Assembly: GCA_002914805.1 (NCBI GenBank)
Contig: JXTB01000115.1
Span: 624,563-688,562 of the forward strand
Source of the DNA: Parasponia andersonii
Taxonomy: Eukaryota > Streptophyta > Magnoliopsida > Rosales > Cannabaceae
DNA: 64,000 bases
Reading direction: 5' to 3'
Shown: in pieces, positions 25,153 to 37,500 of the stretch
Layout: every line of letters starts with the position of its first letter
Position numbering within the stretch: the stretch's first letter is position 1
Notes under the pieces: generated by a model
The model's database searches: none
The model's input: only the letters and a program-made list of their open reading frames with translations
What the model was told of the DNA's origin: nothing
Translations under genes and position numbers: made by a program

Positions 25153-27960
25153 TTTGAGGCACTTGACAGACTAGCTAAAGTAAAACCTACTATCACACCT
25201 TCCATTGAGGTCTCACCTGTTGTTGAGCTCAAACCATTGCCCAGCCATTGGAAGTATACCTTTCTTGGTAAAGAGTCAACTTTGCTAGTCATTATTTTTG
25301 CTGATTTGGACAAACTACAAGAAGAGAAGCTACTAAGAGTGTTGGAACATCATAAAGCAATCTTGGGGTAGAAAATTATGAATATTAGGGGTATTATCTC
25401 TTCTATTTGAGTGTATAAAATCTTATTAGAAGAAGAGTACAAAACTTATATTGAGCATTAACGGAGGTGGTGAAAAATGAAATAATTATATGATTAGATG
25501 CTAGAATCATTTACCCCATTTCATATAGCTCTTGAGTGAGTCTTATTCAGTGTGTACCAAAGAAGGGAGTAATCTATAGTCACCAACAAGAACAATGAAT
25601 TGATTTCTACAAGAATAGCAATGAGGTGGAGAGTATGCATGGATTATTGGAAGCTGAACAAGGCCACTCGAAAAGATCACTTTCCTGTAATATTCATTGA
25701 TCAAATTCATGATAGACTAGCTGGACACAATTTTTATTGCTTCCTGGACGGTTACCATGGTTTCAACTAGATTGCTATTACCTCAGAAGACTAAGAATTG
25801 ACCATATTCACTTGTCCTTACAGAAGTTTTGCGTTCAAAAGGATGTCATTTGTTCATGGAATGCTATAACTAATTTTCAAAGGTGTATGATGGAAATTTT
25901 CACGGACATGGTGGAGAAGTTCTTTGTGGTATTTGTGGATGATTTTTTAGTTTTTGGTGATTCATGTGATTTGTGCCTGGATAATCTGTCACTAGTGCTA
26001 AAGCATTATGAAGACATAAATATGGTACTTAATTGGGAGAAATGCCATTTCATGGTGCAAGAGGGAGTAGTACTTGGTCACAAGATGTCTAAAAATGCCA
26101 TTAAAGTAGACAAAGCCAAGTTAGAAACTATTCTGAAGCTTCCTCCTTCGGTCAATGTCAAGGGAATTCAAAGTTTCCTTGGCCATGCCAGGTATTAACG
26201 AAGATTCATTAAGGACTTCTCCAAAATTACCAACCATTGTGTACACTACTCGAGAAGGATGGGGTATTTAATTTTGATGATGTCTGTTTGCATGCGTTTG
26301 AAACTCTAAAACTGAGATTTATGACAGCACCTATAATTGTGGTACCAGATTAGGCCTTACTCTTTGAGTTGATGTGTGATGTTAGTGACAATGCTATTGG
26401 AGCTATTTTGGGATAGTGAAAAGACAAGATGTTTCATGCCATATATTACGCAAGCAAGACTCTCAATGAAGCTTAATCCAACCACATAATAACGGAGAAA
26501 GAGTTACTAGATGTGGTATTTGCATTTGAAAAATTTAGATCCTATTTGATTGGCATGAGGTAATTGCATACACAGATTATGCCGCAATCAAATATCTCAT
26601 TGCCAAGAAAGATACAAAGCCTTGGTTAATTCGATGGGTCCTTCTACTGCAAGAGTTTGATTTAGAAGTTAAAGATAGGAAGGGAATAGAGAACTAAGTA
26701 GATGATCGCTTCTCCTCAGTGGAGGAGAAAAATGAAGATGCTAAGTTGCTAATTAATGAAAACTTTCCTGATGAGTAACTCTTTGTGCTAGACAATAATG
26801 CACCATAGTATGCTGACTATGTGAACTACCTGGTGTGTAAGCAAATGCCTCCTAACGTCACTTATCACCAAAAAAAGTTCTTACATAATGTGAGATACTA
26901 TTTCTAAGATGATCTCTTTTTATTTAAACAATCTGCTGATCATATTATTCGGCAATGCGTTCGCAAAAAGGAGATAGAAGGCATACTCTACCATTGCCAT
27001 GATTTAGAGTATGGTGGTCATTTTGGAGGAGAAAGAACCGCTGCCAAGATATTATGATCAAGATTCTATTGGCCATCGTTGTTCAAAGATGCCCATTTCT
27101 TTATTTCAATATGTGATAGATGTCACGAATAGGTAACATCTCTTGAAGGAACGAAATGCCCCTCAACTCTATCTTAGAGGTTGAGATCTTTGATGTATTG
27201 GGGTCGACTTCATGAGACCATTCATTCCATCCTTTGGCAATCTTTACATTTTGATGGCAGTAGACTATGTTTCAAAATAGATTGAAGTAGTGGCATTACC
27301 TACCAATGACTCTAAGATAAGATAGTACTCAGCTTTCTTAAGAAAAATGTCTTCTCTCGCTATGGCACACCAAGGGCAGTAATTAGTGACGAAGGCTCCC
27401 ATTTTTGCAACAAGTACTTTGAAGCTTTGCTTGCTAGGTATAGAGTTACATACAGAGTTGTAGTAACTTACCATCCTCAAACTAATGGGCAAATTGAGAT
27501 TTCTAACCTAGAAGTGAAGCGCATCCTCAAGAAAATGGTAAGTCCCAAATGCAAGGATTGGTCCAAGAGGATTGGTGATGCTTTATGGGCATACCATACT
27601 GCATACAAGACTCCAACTAGTACTTCTCTGTATAGGCTATTGTTTGGGAAAGCTTGTCATTTTCTATTTGAGTTGGAGCATAAGGCTTATTGGATAGTCA
27701 AACAGCTAAATTATGATTCGCAAGCAACTGGAGAGAAACGTCTCTTATAGCTTAATAAGATAGATGAATTCTGAAACCAAGTGTATGAAAATGCCAAGTT
27801 GTACAAGGAACAAGTGAAGAGATGGCACGATAAGAAGATCATCAATCAGGAGTTCAGACTAGGTTAGAAAGTTTTACTCTTCAACTTTTGGTTGAGGCTT
27901 TTTCCACGAAAACTCAAATCAAGTGGTCCAGTCCTTTCACAGTGGTAAATATGTGTCCAC
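25153..27960 (+). pseudogene. Athila-type reverse transcriptase, RNase H and integrase relic
   Basis: Reverse transcriptase runs from about 25240 to 26200. The catalytic VFVDDF motif lies at about 25935 in the open piece 25737-26198, followed by NWEKCHFMVQEGVVLGH and IQSFLGHARY. RNase H follows at about 26280-26700 ([26 protein letters not shown]). Integrase follows at 26880-27750, with the zinc-binding region near 26990 and [13 protein letters not shown] in 27427-27750. Many stops and shifts are present. Confidence 0.8.
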
Positions 27961-28365
27961 ATGGTGCTATTGAGATAGAAGATGCTAGTCAAATAGATGA
28001 TTTAAAGTTAACAGACAAAGGTTGAAGGAGTATTTGGACGGACAAATTGATCAAGAGTAGTTTTCAATCTCTCTAGCTAATTCTCAATGAAGAATGGCTT
28101 GGTTAAGCTAGAGTAATTAAATGAATGCTAATTGGGAGGCAACATAAGCTTTTGAATTGTTTGTACTTGGAAATTCCAGTGAGTTTTTGTTTGGTTGTGT
28201 TTTGTCAGAAATAAGCTCGAGAAGCTATGCTAGAAGGGGTAAAAGTGAAGAAAATTTGGTTTGAGTAGGCATTTTGGCATTTTAGTAGTCCAAAATGGCA
28301 CCTCGGCACCTATCTGGAGCGCCACAAAATGGTGCCCTAGTGCCTTGGTATGCTTGCACCTAGGC

Positions 28366-28385
28366 GGTGGCACTGCAGTGCCACC
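28366..28385. repeat. perfect 20-bp palindrome
   Basis: GGTGGCACTGCAGTGCCACC reads the same on both strands. It sits in a cluster (28290-28460) of GGCAC/GTGCC motifs like those in the Athila-type LTRs. Confidence 0.9.
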
Positions 28386-29231
28386 TTGTGATGCAGCGTC
28401 ACCACCAAGGGCAAAAAACCAAATGGCATGTTGGCACTGCAGTACCAATTCGTGGTGCCCGTGGCTCCCTCTCACCACTAAAACCATTTTCCAGCTTCCA
28501 CACCTTCTCTTCAACCATTACCTCTATACATTCTTCCTTCTCCCACCAAACTCCAAAACCTCACCATTTTCCTTCTACCATCAACCATTTCAACTTCCAA
28601 ATATCACCATCATCACACTATTTCATCATTTCTATCGTTATTCTTCATATCTATTGTTGGTCTACCACTCCAACCATCAAAAGAAACTCTTCAAGTGAGT
28701 ATTCTTCTTTTCCATTGTGCTTTTGATTGCTTATTATAAATATTGGGAAGATCTTGATCTACATACCATTGTTACAAGCTTAAAATTTCCTTGCACACCA
28801 AGTGTTTGATAAAATGCTTCTAAGGTGATTAATGCTTGAAAATGCTTTATTTGAGGAAGTTTTGAGTGGAAAAAATATTCTTGTTATTTCTAAGCAAGAG
28901 GGAGTGATTTGTGCTCATTTTTTTTGGGAGAAAATTTGGTTTGCGAGAATTGCCTTCTTATGTATTTTTGGCATACTCCTCCAAGTTAGTAACATCTGGA
29001 GTGCATAAATAGATCATTTGGTGTGTCATTGAAGCTAGTTGATGGTAATAATAGTTGTTAATTTTTACAGAAAGTAATTTTGGAATGCAAATAATGATGT
29101 TCACCTAGTGATTAGTGGGGAAAAGTTGTGTTGCTTAAATCAATTTTCAGATTTATACTAGAATCTTTTTGTTGCAAAAGCTGAGTTGTGCTACTAGTTA
29201 GGGAAGTTTCAAAGTTCTCAGTGTTAGTATC

Positions 29232-30010
29232 ATGGCACCTAAAAGAAAAGCTGTAGCTACTAGTCCAAGTTTTGAACAAGACCGCTTTGTTATGTTGGAT
29301 GCTTCCAAACGATTTGGGTGTAAAAGAGTAGTCATTCCTAAGAGGGGTTTTGACATAGGTGAAGACAATTTCCTTGATATTGTAGCTGAAATCAAAAGGA
29401 AAAAATGGGAAACACGTTGTGAGTAACCAAATGCCGAGATACGAGTGATTATATAGGAATTCTATGCCAACACAGCTGAACATAGAAACTGCATCACCAA
29501 AGTTCAAGGAAAAAATGTTTTATTTACAAGGGCAGATATCAACTCTTGTTTCAAGTTGCCTAACATAGATAAGGATGAGCTAGCCACCTTTCAAAACGTG
29601 CAAAACTACGATGATATCTTGAAAGCTCTATGCAAACTAGGCGTTAATTGGATTTGGCACAAGGACGAGAGGAAATGTCTCAAGACCAAAACCATGTTTG
29701 CCCCTACCAAAGCTTGGCCTTATTTAAGAATGGTCGTTTGATGCCAGTATCTCATTAAAGTGATATCACGCCTGATTGAGTTGTCCTACTTTATGCCATC
29801 ATCAAAGGATTATCTACTGATGTAGGGAGAGTTATTCGATACTCCATCCTTTATGCCATTCGAAAGGTTAGAATTGGAATGATGTGCCCGTCATTAATCA
29901 TCAAATTATGCTCCCAAGCTAAAGTTGTTTGGGAACCTAGTGATGAGCTTTCCTTCCTCAACCTGTCCTCAACTGCCTGACCTTAGTGAGATTATTAAAA
30001 CATAAGTTGA
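29232..30010 (+). pseudogene. second gene of the Athila-type element (putative plant transposon protein domain), relic
   Basis: 29232-29426 holds KRVVIPKRGFDIGEDNFLDI followed by a tryptophan-containing segment. Beyond a stop, frames at 29430-29740 read EFYANTAEHRN, FTRADINSCFKLPN and NWIWHKDERK. This order matches the family of 3' plant transposon proteins found in Athila-like elements ('RGF..', 'FYAN', 'W.P....IN.FF.LP'). Its role in the element is not known. At least two stops break it. The match is from memory of the family pattern. Confidence 0.65.
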
Positions 30011-31354
30011 CATCCCATTTGTCTATAGGAGCTTCCTCTAGTAGGCAGTGCCCTAGTGCCTCAGTTCTTGAGTCTGTAGTCATATTCAGATTTTAATAAA
30101 GAGGTTGTTTTTCCATATTTTGTGCCTTGAGGACAATGCACTTACTAAGTTTGGGCGATTTTGTCAATTGTTCTTTTTTGTTCTATTGTTTAAGTTTTTA
30201 TGGTGAGTTCTCTTTTATAGTTTATTTGTAGTGAGCTTCTGAGCTAGGTTATAGGTAGATGATAGGACTGGGAGTGTGTGGAATAAATCTTTAGAAATAT
30301 TTAGTATCAGGACTGTTTGTGTGCTTAAATCTGTTGTGGTTTTGCTTTGTGAATAGCTCTTGAATACATTTTGCACATAGTTGTGAGCATTTAACCTTGA
30401 ATTTCTTAGAATAGCTTTATGCTTATAGCTCAGAAATTTATTTAGTCTCTTGTCATCTTAGAATGTGTTTAATTACAAATTGAGGAAAAATCTTAGATAG
30501 TATGAAAATCAAAGAAATGGCAAACTTAAGCTCAAATCTCTCAAACATGTAGGCCATCTTTGGACTAGTTGAGCCTTTAAAATCTACCCATATATTTAAT
30601 ATCATTAGTCAACCTATTGAGCTAATTCCTTATTCTTTTCATTCTTTTTGACCAATAAATAACGTCCTAAATGACCTCAATTTACATCGTAGATGAATGA
30701 AAGAAAAATTTTGAATTTGTGGTGAAGTTTGAGCAATTTAAGAAAAATGAGAAATCTTTTTGAAGGGAGAAGTTTGGCTACCAATTAGTAGTTTAAAAAA
30801 AGTTGAAAAATAGGTCAAAAAGTAAGTGTGGAGAAAATTTCTACGGTATGTTTAAAAGATTTATATTTATTGAGCAAAGAAGGCATCTGTGGTATGAATA
30901 AGCCTAAATGATACCATTCCATCCGCCCATACCTAAGCTTCACATTATAAGCCGATTAAAGATCTATTAATCTTTGATTTAGTGCTATTCTATATTAGTG
31001 GAGATTGTCATAAAAAAAAAGCTTATGAGATGACTATGTAACTCGTATTAAGATAACTTTATGTTCGTAACCTAAGTTTGCATAAAGCGATCCTAGTATT
31101 AAGGGTTAAGTATAAGCAACTATCCCATACACACACCAAGAGTATAAATGGAGTAAGATCACTGCCATTATTAAAAGTCTAAACTTTCATGATGCTTTAA
31201 GTTTCCATTGAAATATAAAAACTCTGTTGACAGTTTTAAGACCAATTTAACCTCATTCAGAAGCTCAGTTTGTGTTATCCTATTTCTTGAGTGATTGTAG
31301 TAATTATTTTCAGTTGTTGTTTCGTTATCTCAGCTCAAGGATGGGCTTTTGATT
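30011..31354 (+). other. 3' non-coding region of the Athila-type element
   Basis: No domain recognised. Long stretches of this kind before the 3' LTR are usual for the lineage. Confidence 0.5.
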
Positions 31355-31369
31355 AAGTTTTGGGGAATT

Positions 31370-32874
31370 CGTTAAATGGATTTGACATTCAACTTTACTA
31401 TCTTTTCAAGCTTAAGAATTGCTTGTCTTTGAGGTAATTTTATCCAATTTTTTTTTTGGTGTATATTTTAGGTGAGGAGTCTTGAGCTAGAGAATACCAA
31501 CTTTTGAAGAAAAATTGACATTTAATCAAGGCAATTTTGATCAATTGCAAGTAAAGACAGGAGAACTCAATCTCGGCATCTCAGTGGAGTGAAGAAACTC
31601 CACCAGATGGAGAAAAACTGGGCGAAAAGTGGGCACTGTAGTGCCAAAATGGCACTACAGTGTTGGGAGTTCCAGAAACCTGGCGCCGTAGTACTATGGT
31701 ATTAATCTCATGGCACTAAGTGCCACTTGCATGGTGCCATAGCATAGGATTAGCTATTTAGTGGTGCAACAATGCCACCTTATTGATCATCTTGGCACCG
31801 AGGTGCTTAATCTAGCACCGCAGCACGACAAAGCACAAACATGTTGCAAAATTCCTGGATTGTGACCGGTTTTGCCTCTAGTATTTAACTTCTCTTCTGT
31901 AATCAGTTGAGGAGTAGGGGAGAAAACCTAGCAGCCAAAGTTAGAAAGAGCTAGAGAGAGTTTCTGAAGGAGACAGAACAAAGAGCAGAAGGAACACGAG
32001 GATTTAAGAGGAAACCAGCGGATTGAACAAGCTTCAAAAAGTTTTTCTATCTTTCCTCTGTTATTTTTTTATTTTCCTGCTATGGACATGTATTAGCTAT
32101 GTCATTTTTGTTACGTTATTCTTTACATAACTATGAACTCAACTCTTTCTCTAGGGATATAATCAAACCTCTAATGTAATTCAATTACGTTATTTTACTC
32201 AGTTTTTCTTGATATCTATTGATGAGTTAATTGTTCTACCTTATACTTAATGCTTCTGTTCATTTAGCCATTAAACTGATTGTTGTGTGAAATCTATATG
32301 AACTTGGAAAGGGGAGTGTAGATTCAAAGATAGGTTGAACAACATAGGATTGCCTAGTCTAGGGTGAGTTTACATAGAATAGAAATATACCTAAGTAACT
32401 TATGCAACCTTAGATAGGAATTACCAAACTTAATGAGTTTAATCAATTTATGTAAGGAGTAATATACTATTTTGTTTAAGTATTTTCACCTATATCTTGG
32501 AAAGGAATTTGTTAATACCATTGAATTCCCAGTTGTTAATTCTAAGTGGATGATTGAACAGCGAGAAAAACTAGTAATTGAATGAGTTAGAGGAGAGATT
32601 GCATTCCTTGGCTTTATCTTATTGTTATAAAACTACCATTGGTTGTTTACTATTAATTTCCATTATTTCTTTTTTTTTTTATTGAATCCATATCTTAATT
32701 TCGGTTGAAAACAACTACTTCTTGTCATTTGGAAAAATTGTCAACTTATTTTGGTTAGTACTTACCAGTTATAATTCATTCACTCCTCATGGGATTCGAC
32801 ACTCACTGACCTTCTATATTACTTATTGCCACCTATATACTTGCGGTATTTTGTGTATTAGAAATAGCCCAAAT
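31370..32874 (+). repeat. 3' LTR of the Athila-type element
   Basis: It aligns throughout with 21270-22755, for example GGTGTATATTTTAGGTGAGG against GGTGTATATTTCAGGTGAAA. Differences are scattered along the whole length, implying an old insertion. Confidence 0.88.
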
Positions 32875-33766
32875 GGCCAAAGTTTAAGTATACCCAAAAA
32901 TATCCTACACTCAGAAAAGTTTCAGAGTAATATAATTTATATCATGTAATCAAATTCTATCACAGATATTCATATAGTTCTTAAATCACATTTGTTATTA
33001 TATGTTGCAAAAAATAAGTTTTATTAAAAATGATATAAAACAGAAGTAACCTAACACACTAGAATAGCAATACCATACTATTGGATCCTCAAGGTATCAT
33101 TGGATGATTGCTCGGAAGATTAGGATCCAATTCTAGGCTCTCAATCATTCTCTTATGAAAAACTAACTTCTCAATGGAGCTTTAAATCCACAAATAGAAT
33201 TTTTCACTAAATTCTTTGTATCCAAAATAGCTAGGTTAGACGTATAATTTATTTGATTCAAGTCTAGGCTGAAACTAGACCAGTAGCATACAAAATGAGG
33301 GAAATCTCAGCCATCTGATTTCATTTTTCATACTGGTTACCAAACATAGTCAATATATATACCAATATTCTTCATTTTATAAGTACATTCTAAAAATAAT
33401 ATGAAAAATGTAATCTAATAGTCGGATCAAAAAGTCAAACTTAAGCTCAAAACACTCAAACATGGCAACTTTTAAACTGGGCAAAATTAGATGGTGAAAT
33501 AGATACATTGATGTACCTCTCGACGAGACAAAGCTAATGAGCCCAAAAATGCGAGTTGAAATAGCCCAAAACGATATCGAAAATTCAAATTCCTCTGTAG
33601 TGTATTTTCTTCTTCGGTGATAGTGAGTTGCTCTAGCAACTCCAGCAGATCGGCGACAAGCTCGCGGTGGCATAGAAATGCTTCGCTAGCAGTCCTCGCA
33701 GTTGGACAAGGATAGGATGTGGCTTCTGTGGGTCTTGACCTCTTTGAACCAAGAATGGGCAAGAGA

Positions 33767-33807
<41 letters not shown>

Positions 33808-34037
33808 TGTTAGGAGGGAGAAAAAAATAAGGGTCACATGGCCCTGTAATAGGGACCGTGTCATTTTTAAAAAAATTGCACAATAATCCCCCATTTTCAA
33901 AATTATCTCATTTTAGTCCCTCAAAAATTACATTTTAGTGCTCACTTCTTGAAACTTTTGCAACTTAGTCCTTTTATTAATTAATCCGAAAATCATTAAA
34001 ATGACCAAAATACTCCTTGAAAATTTGGGGTTTTACA
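32875..34037 (-). mobile_element. 3' LTR of the chromovirus, proximal part
   Basis: Similarity to the 5' LTR resumes here (TCAAATTCTATCACAGATATTCA is also at 39940) and runs to GGGGTTTTACA ending at 34037. It keeps about 500 bp (33210-33720) that the 5' LTR lacks. A (GA)n microsatellite lies at about 33768-33803; frames read from it are artefacts. Confidence 0.88.
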
Positions 34038-34050
34038 TTCTACCTTTCTT
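34038..34050 (-). other. polypurine tract of the chromovirus
   Basis: The minus strand reads AAGAAAGGTAGAA directly before the LTR start TGTAAAAC, the expected plus-strand priming site. Confidence 0.65.
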
Positions 34051-34099
34051 ATAGGAATTTTATCCCGAAATCCAAATACAAGTCAAGGCTTACATCACA

Positions 34100-37000
34100 A
34101 TGCAACTTCCAATTGAAAGTTAAACAAATGAAGGTACTTCTCGTACATCTCTGACTCGAGTTCCCAAGTAGCCTTGTCTTTCTTGTGATATTCCCAAAGC
34201 ACCTTAATAAGTTGAATCTCTCTGTTGTGAAGTGCCTTCAACTCTTTGCTAGCAAAAAAATAAGCTACTCTTCGTAGGACAAATCTTCTTGGATCGGTAC
34301 ATGCACATACTGAATAATATGATATGGATCTAGTGTGTTCATCTTCAATATTGACACATGAAACACATTATGCACATGACCTAACTAGGTAGGTAGACTC
34401 AAGTGATATGCCACTGGTCCAATCCTCTTAGTGATCTCAAAGAGACCAATATACCTTGGAGCAAGCTTACCTTTCACTCTTTCATAACATCACGCCTGAG
34501 AGTCACTTTTAAGAATACATAATCACCAGTATCGATCTCTATCTCACGCCTCTTAGGGTCAGCAAAACTCTTCTAGTGACTCTGAATCTTTTTGAGTCTC
34601 TCTTGGATGTCCTCGATCTTCTTAGTAGTCTCCTCAATCAATTCTGGTCCAAAAGTAAAATACACTTTAGGTTCTGCCCAACACAAAGGCAATCTACATG
34701 GCCTCTCATATAGCATCTCATATGGAGCCACACACACATTGTTCTGGTAACTGTTATTGTAAGCAAATTCCACCAAAAGAAGATGATTATCCCAGTTTCC
34801 ACCAATATCAAGTATGCAGCAACACAGCATGTCCTTAATAATTTGAATGGTCCTTTCAGATTGGCTATCTATTTCAGGATGGTAAGCTGTACTAATATCC
34901 AACTACATACTAAACACTTTTTACAAGGCTCTCTAAAACTTAGATCTCTATCAAAAACTATGCTTGAAGGCACAACATTCAAAGGTATGACATTCTCCAC
35001 ATATAGTTTACTGAGCTTAGTAACTGAGTAGTCTATCTAGATCGATATAAAGTGAGCACTTTTTATCAACTGATTGACTATCACCCAGTCTGCATCATTC
35101 TTCCTTAAGGTCCTAGGCAAACTGGTCATGAAGTCTATCGTGATCTTGTCCCACTTTTACTCCAGAATAGGTAGGCTGAAGTAACTGAGCTGGCCTCTGG
35201 TGCTCAGCCTTGACTTGTTAATAAATCAAACACTAACCTACTATGGTAGCCATATTCTTCTTCATACCTTTTCACCAATACTGTCTCATCAAATCTTAGT
35301 ACATCTTAGTACTACCAGGATATACTGCGAAGCTCGATTTATGAGCCCCAGTTTGAATGGTTTCTCTAAGATTAATGCCATTAGCCATAACCAACTATCC
35401 ACTGAAAAGTAAGAATCCTTGTCTATTGGTACTCCAACTATCTAACAATTCATCATTCTAAAGTTAGTTCTAGATTGTCCTCAACTCTTGGTCTTGCCAC
35501 TGACTCTACTAAATAGTCTAGAGAAGTGATAGTGAAATCGTAATATTGCTGAGGTAAGCAACTGCTTCATTCTCAAAGTACTGTAAGTTGTAGTTTCCAA
35601 TCCTAACTGAGTTCTTTCAATCTTCAAACACCAATGTAGCTAGTACACCACAATGTATTCTACTCATTGCATTAGCTACAATGTTGCTCTTACCAGAATG
35701 ATACTATAGGTTAAAGAAATAATCCTCCATATACTCAACATATCTTCGTTATCTCAAGTTCAGATCCTTCTAAGTAAAGAAATACTTCGAACTCTTATAA
35801 TCGGAGAATATGTCAAACTTCATACCATACAAGTAACATCTCCAAATCTTTAATGCAAAGACCACTACTATAAGCTCTAGGTCATAGGTAGGATAGTTTC
35901 TCTCATTTGACTTCAACTGAGGTAAAGTGTTAGCCATTACTTGACCATATGTATCAAGACAAATCCCAAACCTATTTTTGAAGCATCGGTATACACCACA
36001 TAAGGTTTGTTACTATCAAAAACAATAAGAACTAGAGAGGTCATCAAACTATATTTCAATCTGATAAAAGCCTCTTCACTTTTGTGATCCCAAATATACC
36101 TGATATCCTTCCTAGTCAAATTCCTCAAAGGCAAACCAATTCTCGAGAAATCTTGCATAAAATGATGGTAATAGCCTGCCAAATTAAGAAAATTCTGTAC
36201 CTCTGTCATATTTTTCTATCTTTCCTACTCTAGAACAGTTTTTATCTTAGTAAGATCGATTAAAATACCTCTGCAAGAAATCACATGACCCAAAAATTTC
36301 ACTTTTCACATCCAAAAGTCTCACTTCAATTTCTTAGCATACAACTGATGATCTTTCAAAGCATTAAGTACTATTCCAAGATATTTTGCATGCTCTTCTC
36401 AAGTCTTAGAGTATACCATGAAGTCATCAAAGACAACAACCACAAAATGGTCCAAAAACAGCCTGAAAATCTGATTCATAAGATCCATAAAAGCTATGAG
36501 AACATTCATTAAACCAAATTATATCACAAGAAACTCAAAGTAACCATATCGAGTTCTGAATGCTATCTTATGTAGAGTATCATCTTATCTTCAATTGATG
36601 ATAATTGGATCTCAACTCAATCTTGAAGAAGAATCTTGAACCACCGAGTTGATCAAACAATCTATCTATCTTTGGTAGAGGATACTTGTTCTTCACTGTC
36701 AATTGATTCAGCTTATTGTAGTCCACACAAAGCCTTATCGATCCATTAGCCTTCTTTGCAAACAAAACAGGAGTACCCCAAAGAGAAGTGCTACTACAAA
36801 TGAAGCCTTTGGAAATCATATCATCCAACTGTTCTCTCAATTCTTCCATCTCTATAGACACCATGCGATAGGATGGAATAGAAACTGGCTGAGCTCTAGG
36901 AGCTAGTTCAATATAGAACTTGATTACTCTATCTGGTTGTAACCCCAGTAAGTCTTCAGTAAACACCTCCGAATACTTACATACTACCGAAATCTATAGG

Positions 37001-37500
37001 TCTTGATCATCTGTTCTCACCTCGCCATTAATGGCAAACAAGTTCCCATAACACTCGAGTCTCTTCCTTCCACCCATGCATGCTTTCAGAATAGGACTTG
37101 GCTTCAATGGACTCATTCTAGTTTCATAGATAATGGGATATCCATCACTAAGGAAAAGAGTCACTCACTTCGTATGACAATCCACAATAGCTGGGTACTT
37201 AGATAACTAATCCATACCGAGTATCACATAATATTGTCTCATCAATACATAATCAAATTAGCAAGCAACTTTTCATCACCAACTATAAACCGACATGACT
37301 TATATACACTAGACACATCGGTTACTCCTCCGAAAAGTGTACCCAATATCAATACATCATCCAAATCAGAAAATTCTAACCCCAATAGTTGGGCAAACAG
37401 TAAAGATATGAATGAATGGGATGCACTAGTATTAAACAAAATATATGCCCAAGAATATGAAATAAGGATTATACCATCATCAAAACCTTGGGCATTATAA
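34100..37500 (-). pseudogene. Tekay-type pol relic: protease, reverse transcriptase, RNase H, integrase, chromodomain
   Basis: In element order: protease (37439-37242) has NTSASHSFIS where the family has D-S-G-A, so the catalytic Asp is replaced by Asn. Reverse transcriptase (36966 to about 36240) has [20 protein letters not shown] and the catalytic FDD within [12 protein letters not shown]. RNase H (36209-35937) has [13 protein letters not shown]. Integrase ends at 34902-34573 with [14 protein letters not shown] and [16 protein letters not shown]. The chromodomain-like tail near 34130-34230 reads VLWEYHKKDKATWELE. Many stops are present. The chromodomain is the reason for the chromovirus call. 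Confidence 0.85.

Larger units (their letters stand above)
21270..32874 (+). mobile_element. Athila-type Ty3-gypsy retrotransposon, nested
   Basis: The LTRs are 21270-22755 and 31370 to about 32874. A primer site TTGGCACTGTTGTCGAGGA follows the first LTR, and a polypurine-like AAGTTTTGGGGAA precedes the second. Gag, protease, reverse transcriptase, RNase H and integrase relics follow in Ty3 order, then a long 3' region with a second gene relic typical of Athila-like elements. The uninterrupted LTR at 38824-40546 shows the empty site (ATAATGACC). The right-hand duplication is degenerate (CAAAT against ATAAT), so the right edge is good to a few bases. Confidence 0.88.

Noticed and set aside
28230-28726. 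overlapping frames of 94-145 codons on both strands
   Set aside because: They lie in the non-coding 3' part of the Athila-type element and match no family; the low-complexity His/Ser/Phe-rich composition argues against a gene.
33487-33900. 137-codon minus-strand frame with a Ser-Leu repeat
   Set aside because: Produced by the (GA)n microsatellite within the chromovirus LTR; the partner LTR does not keep the frame.
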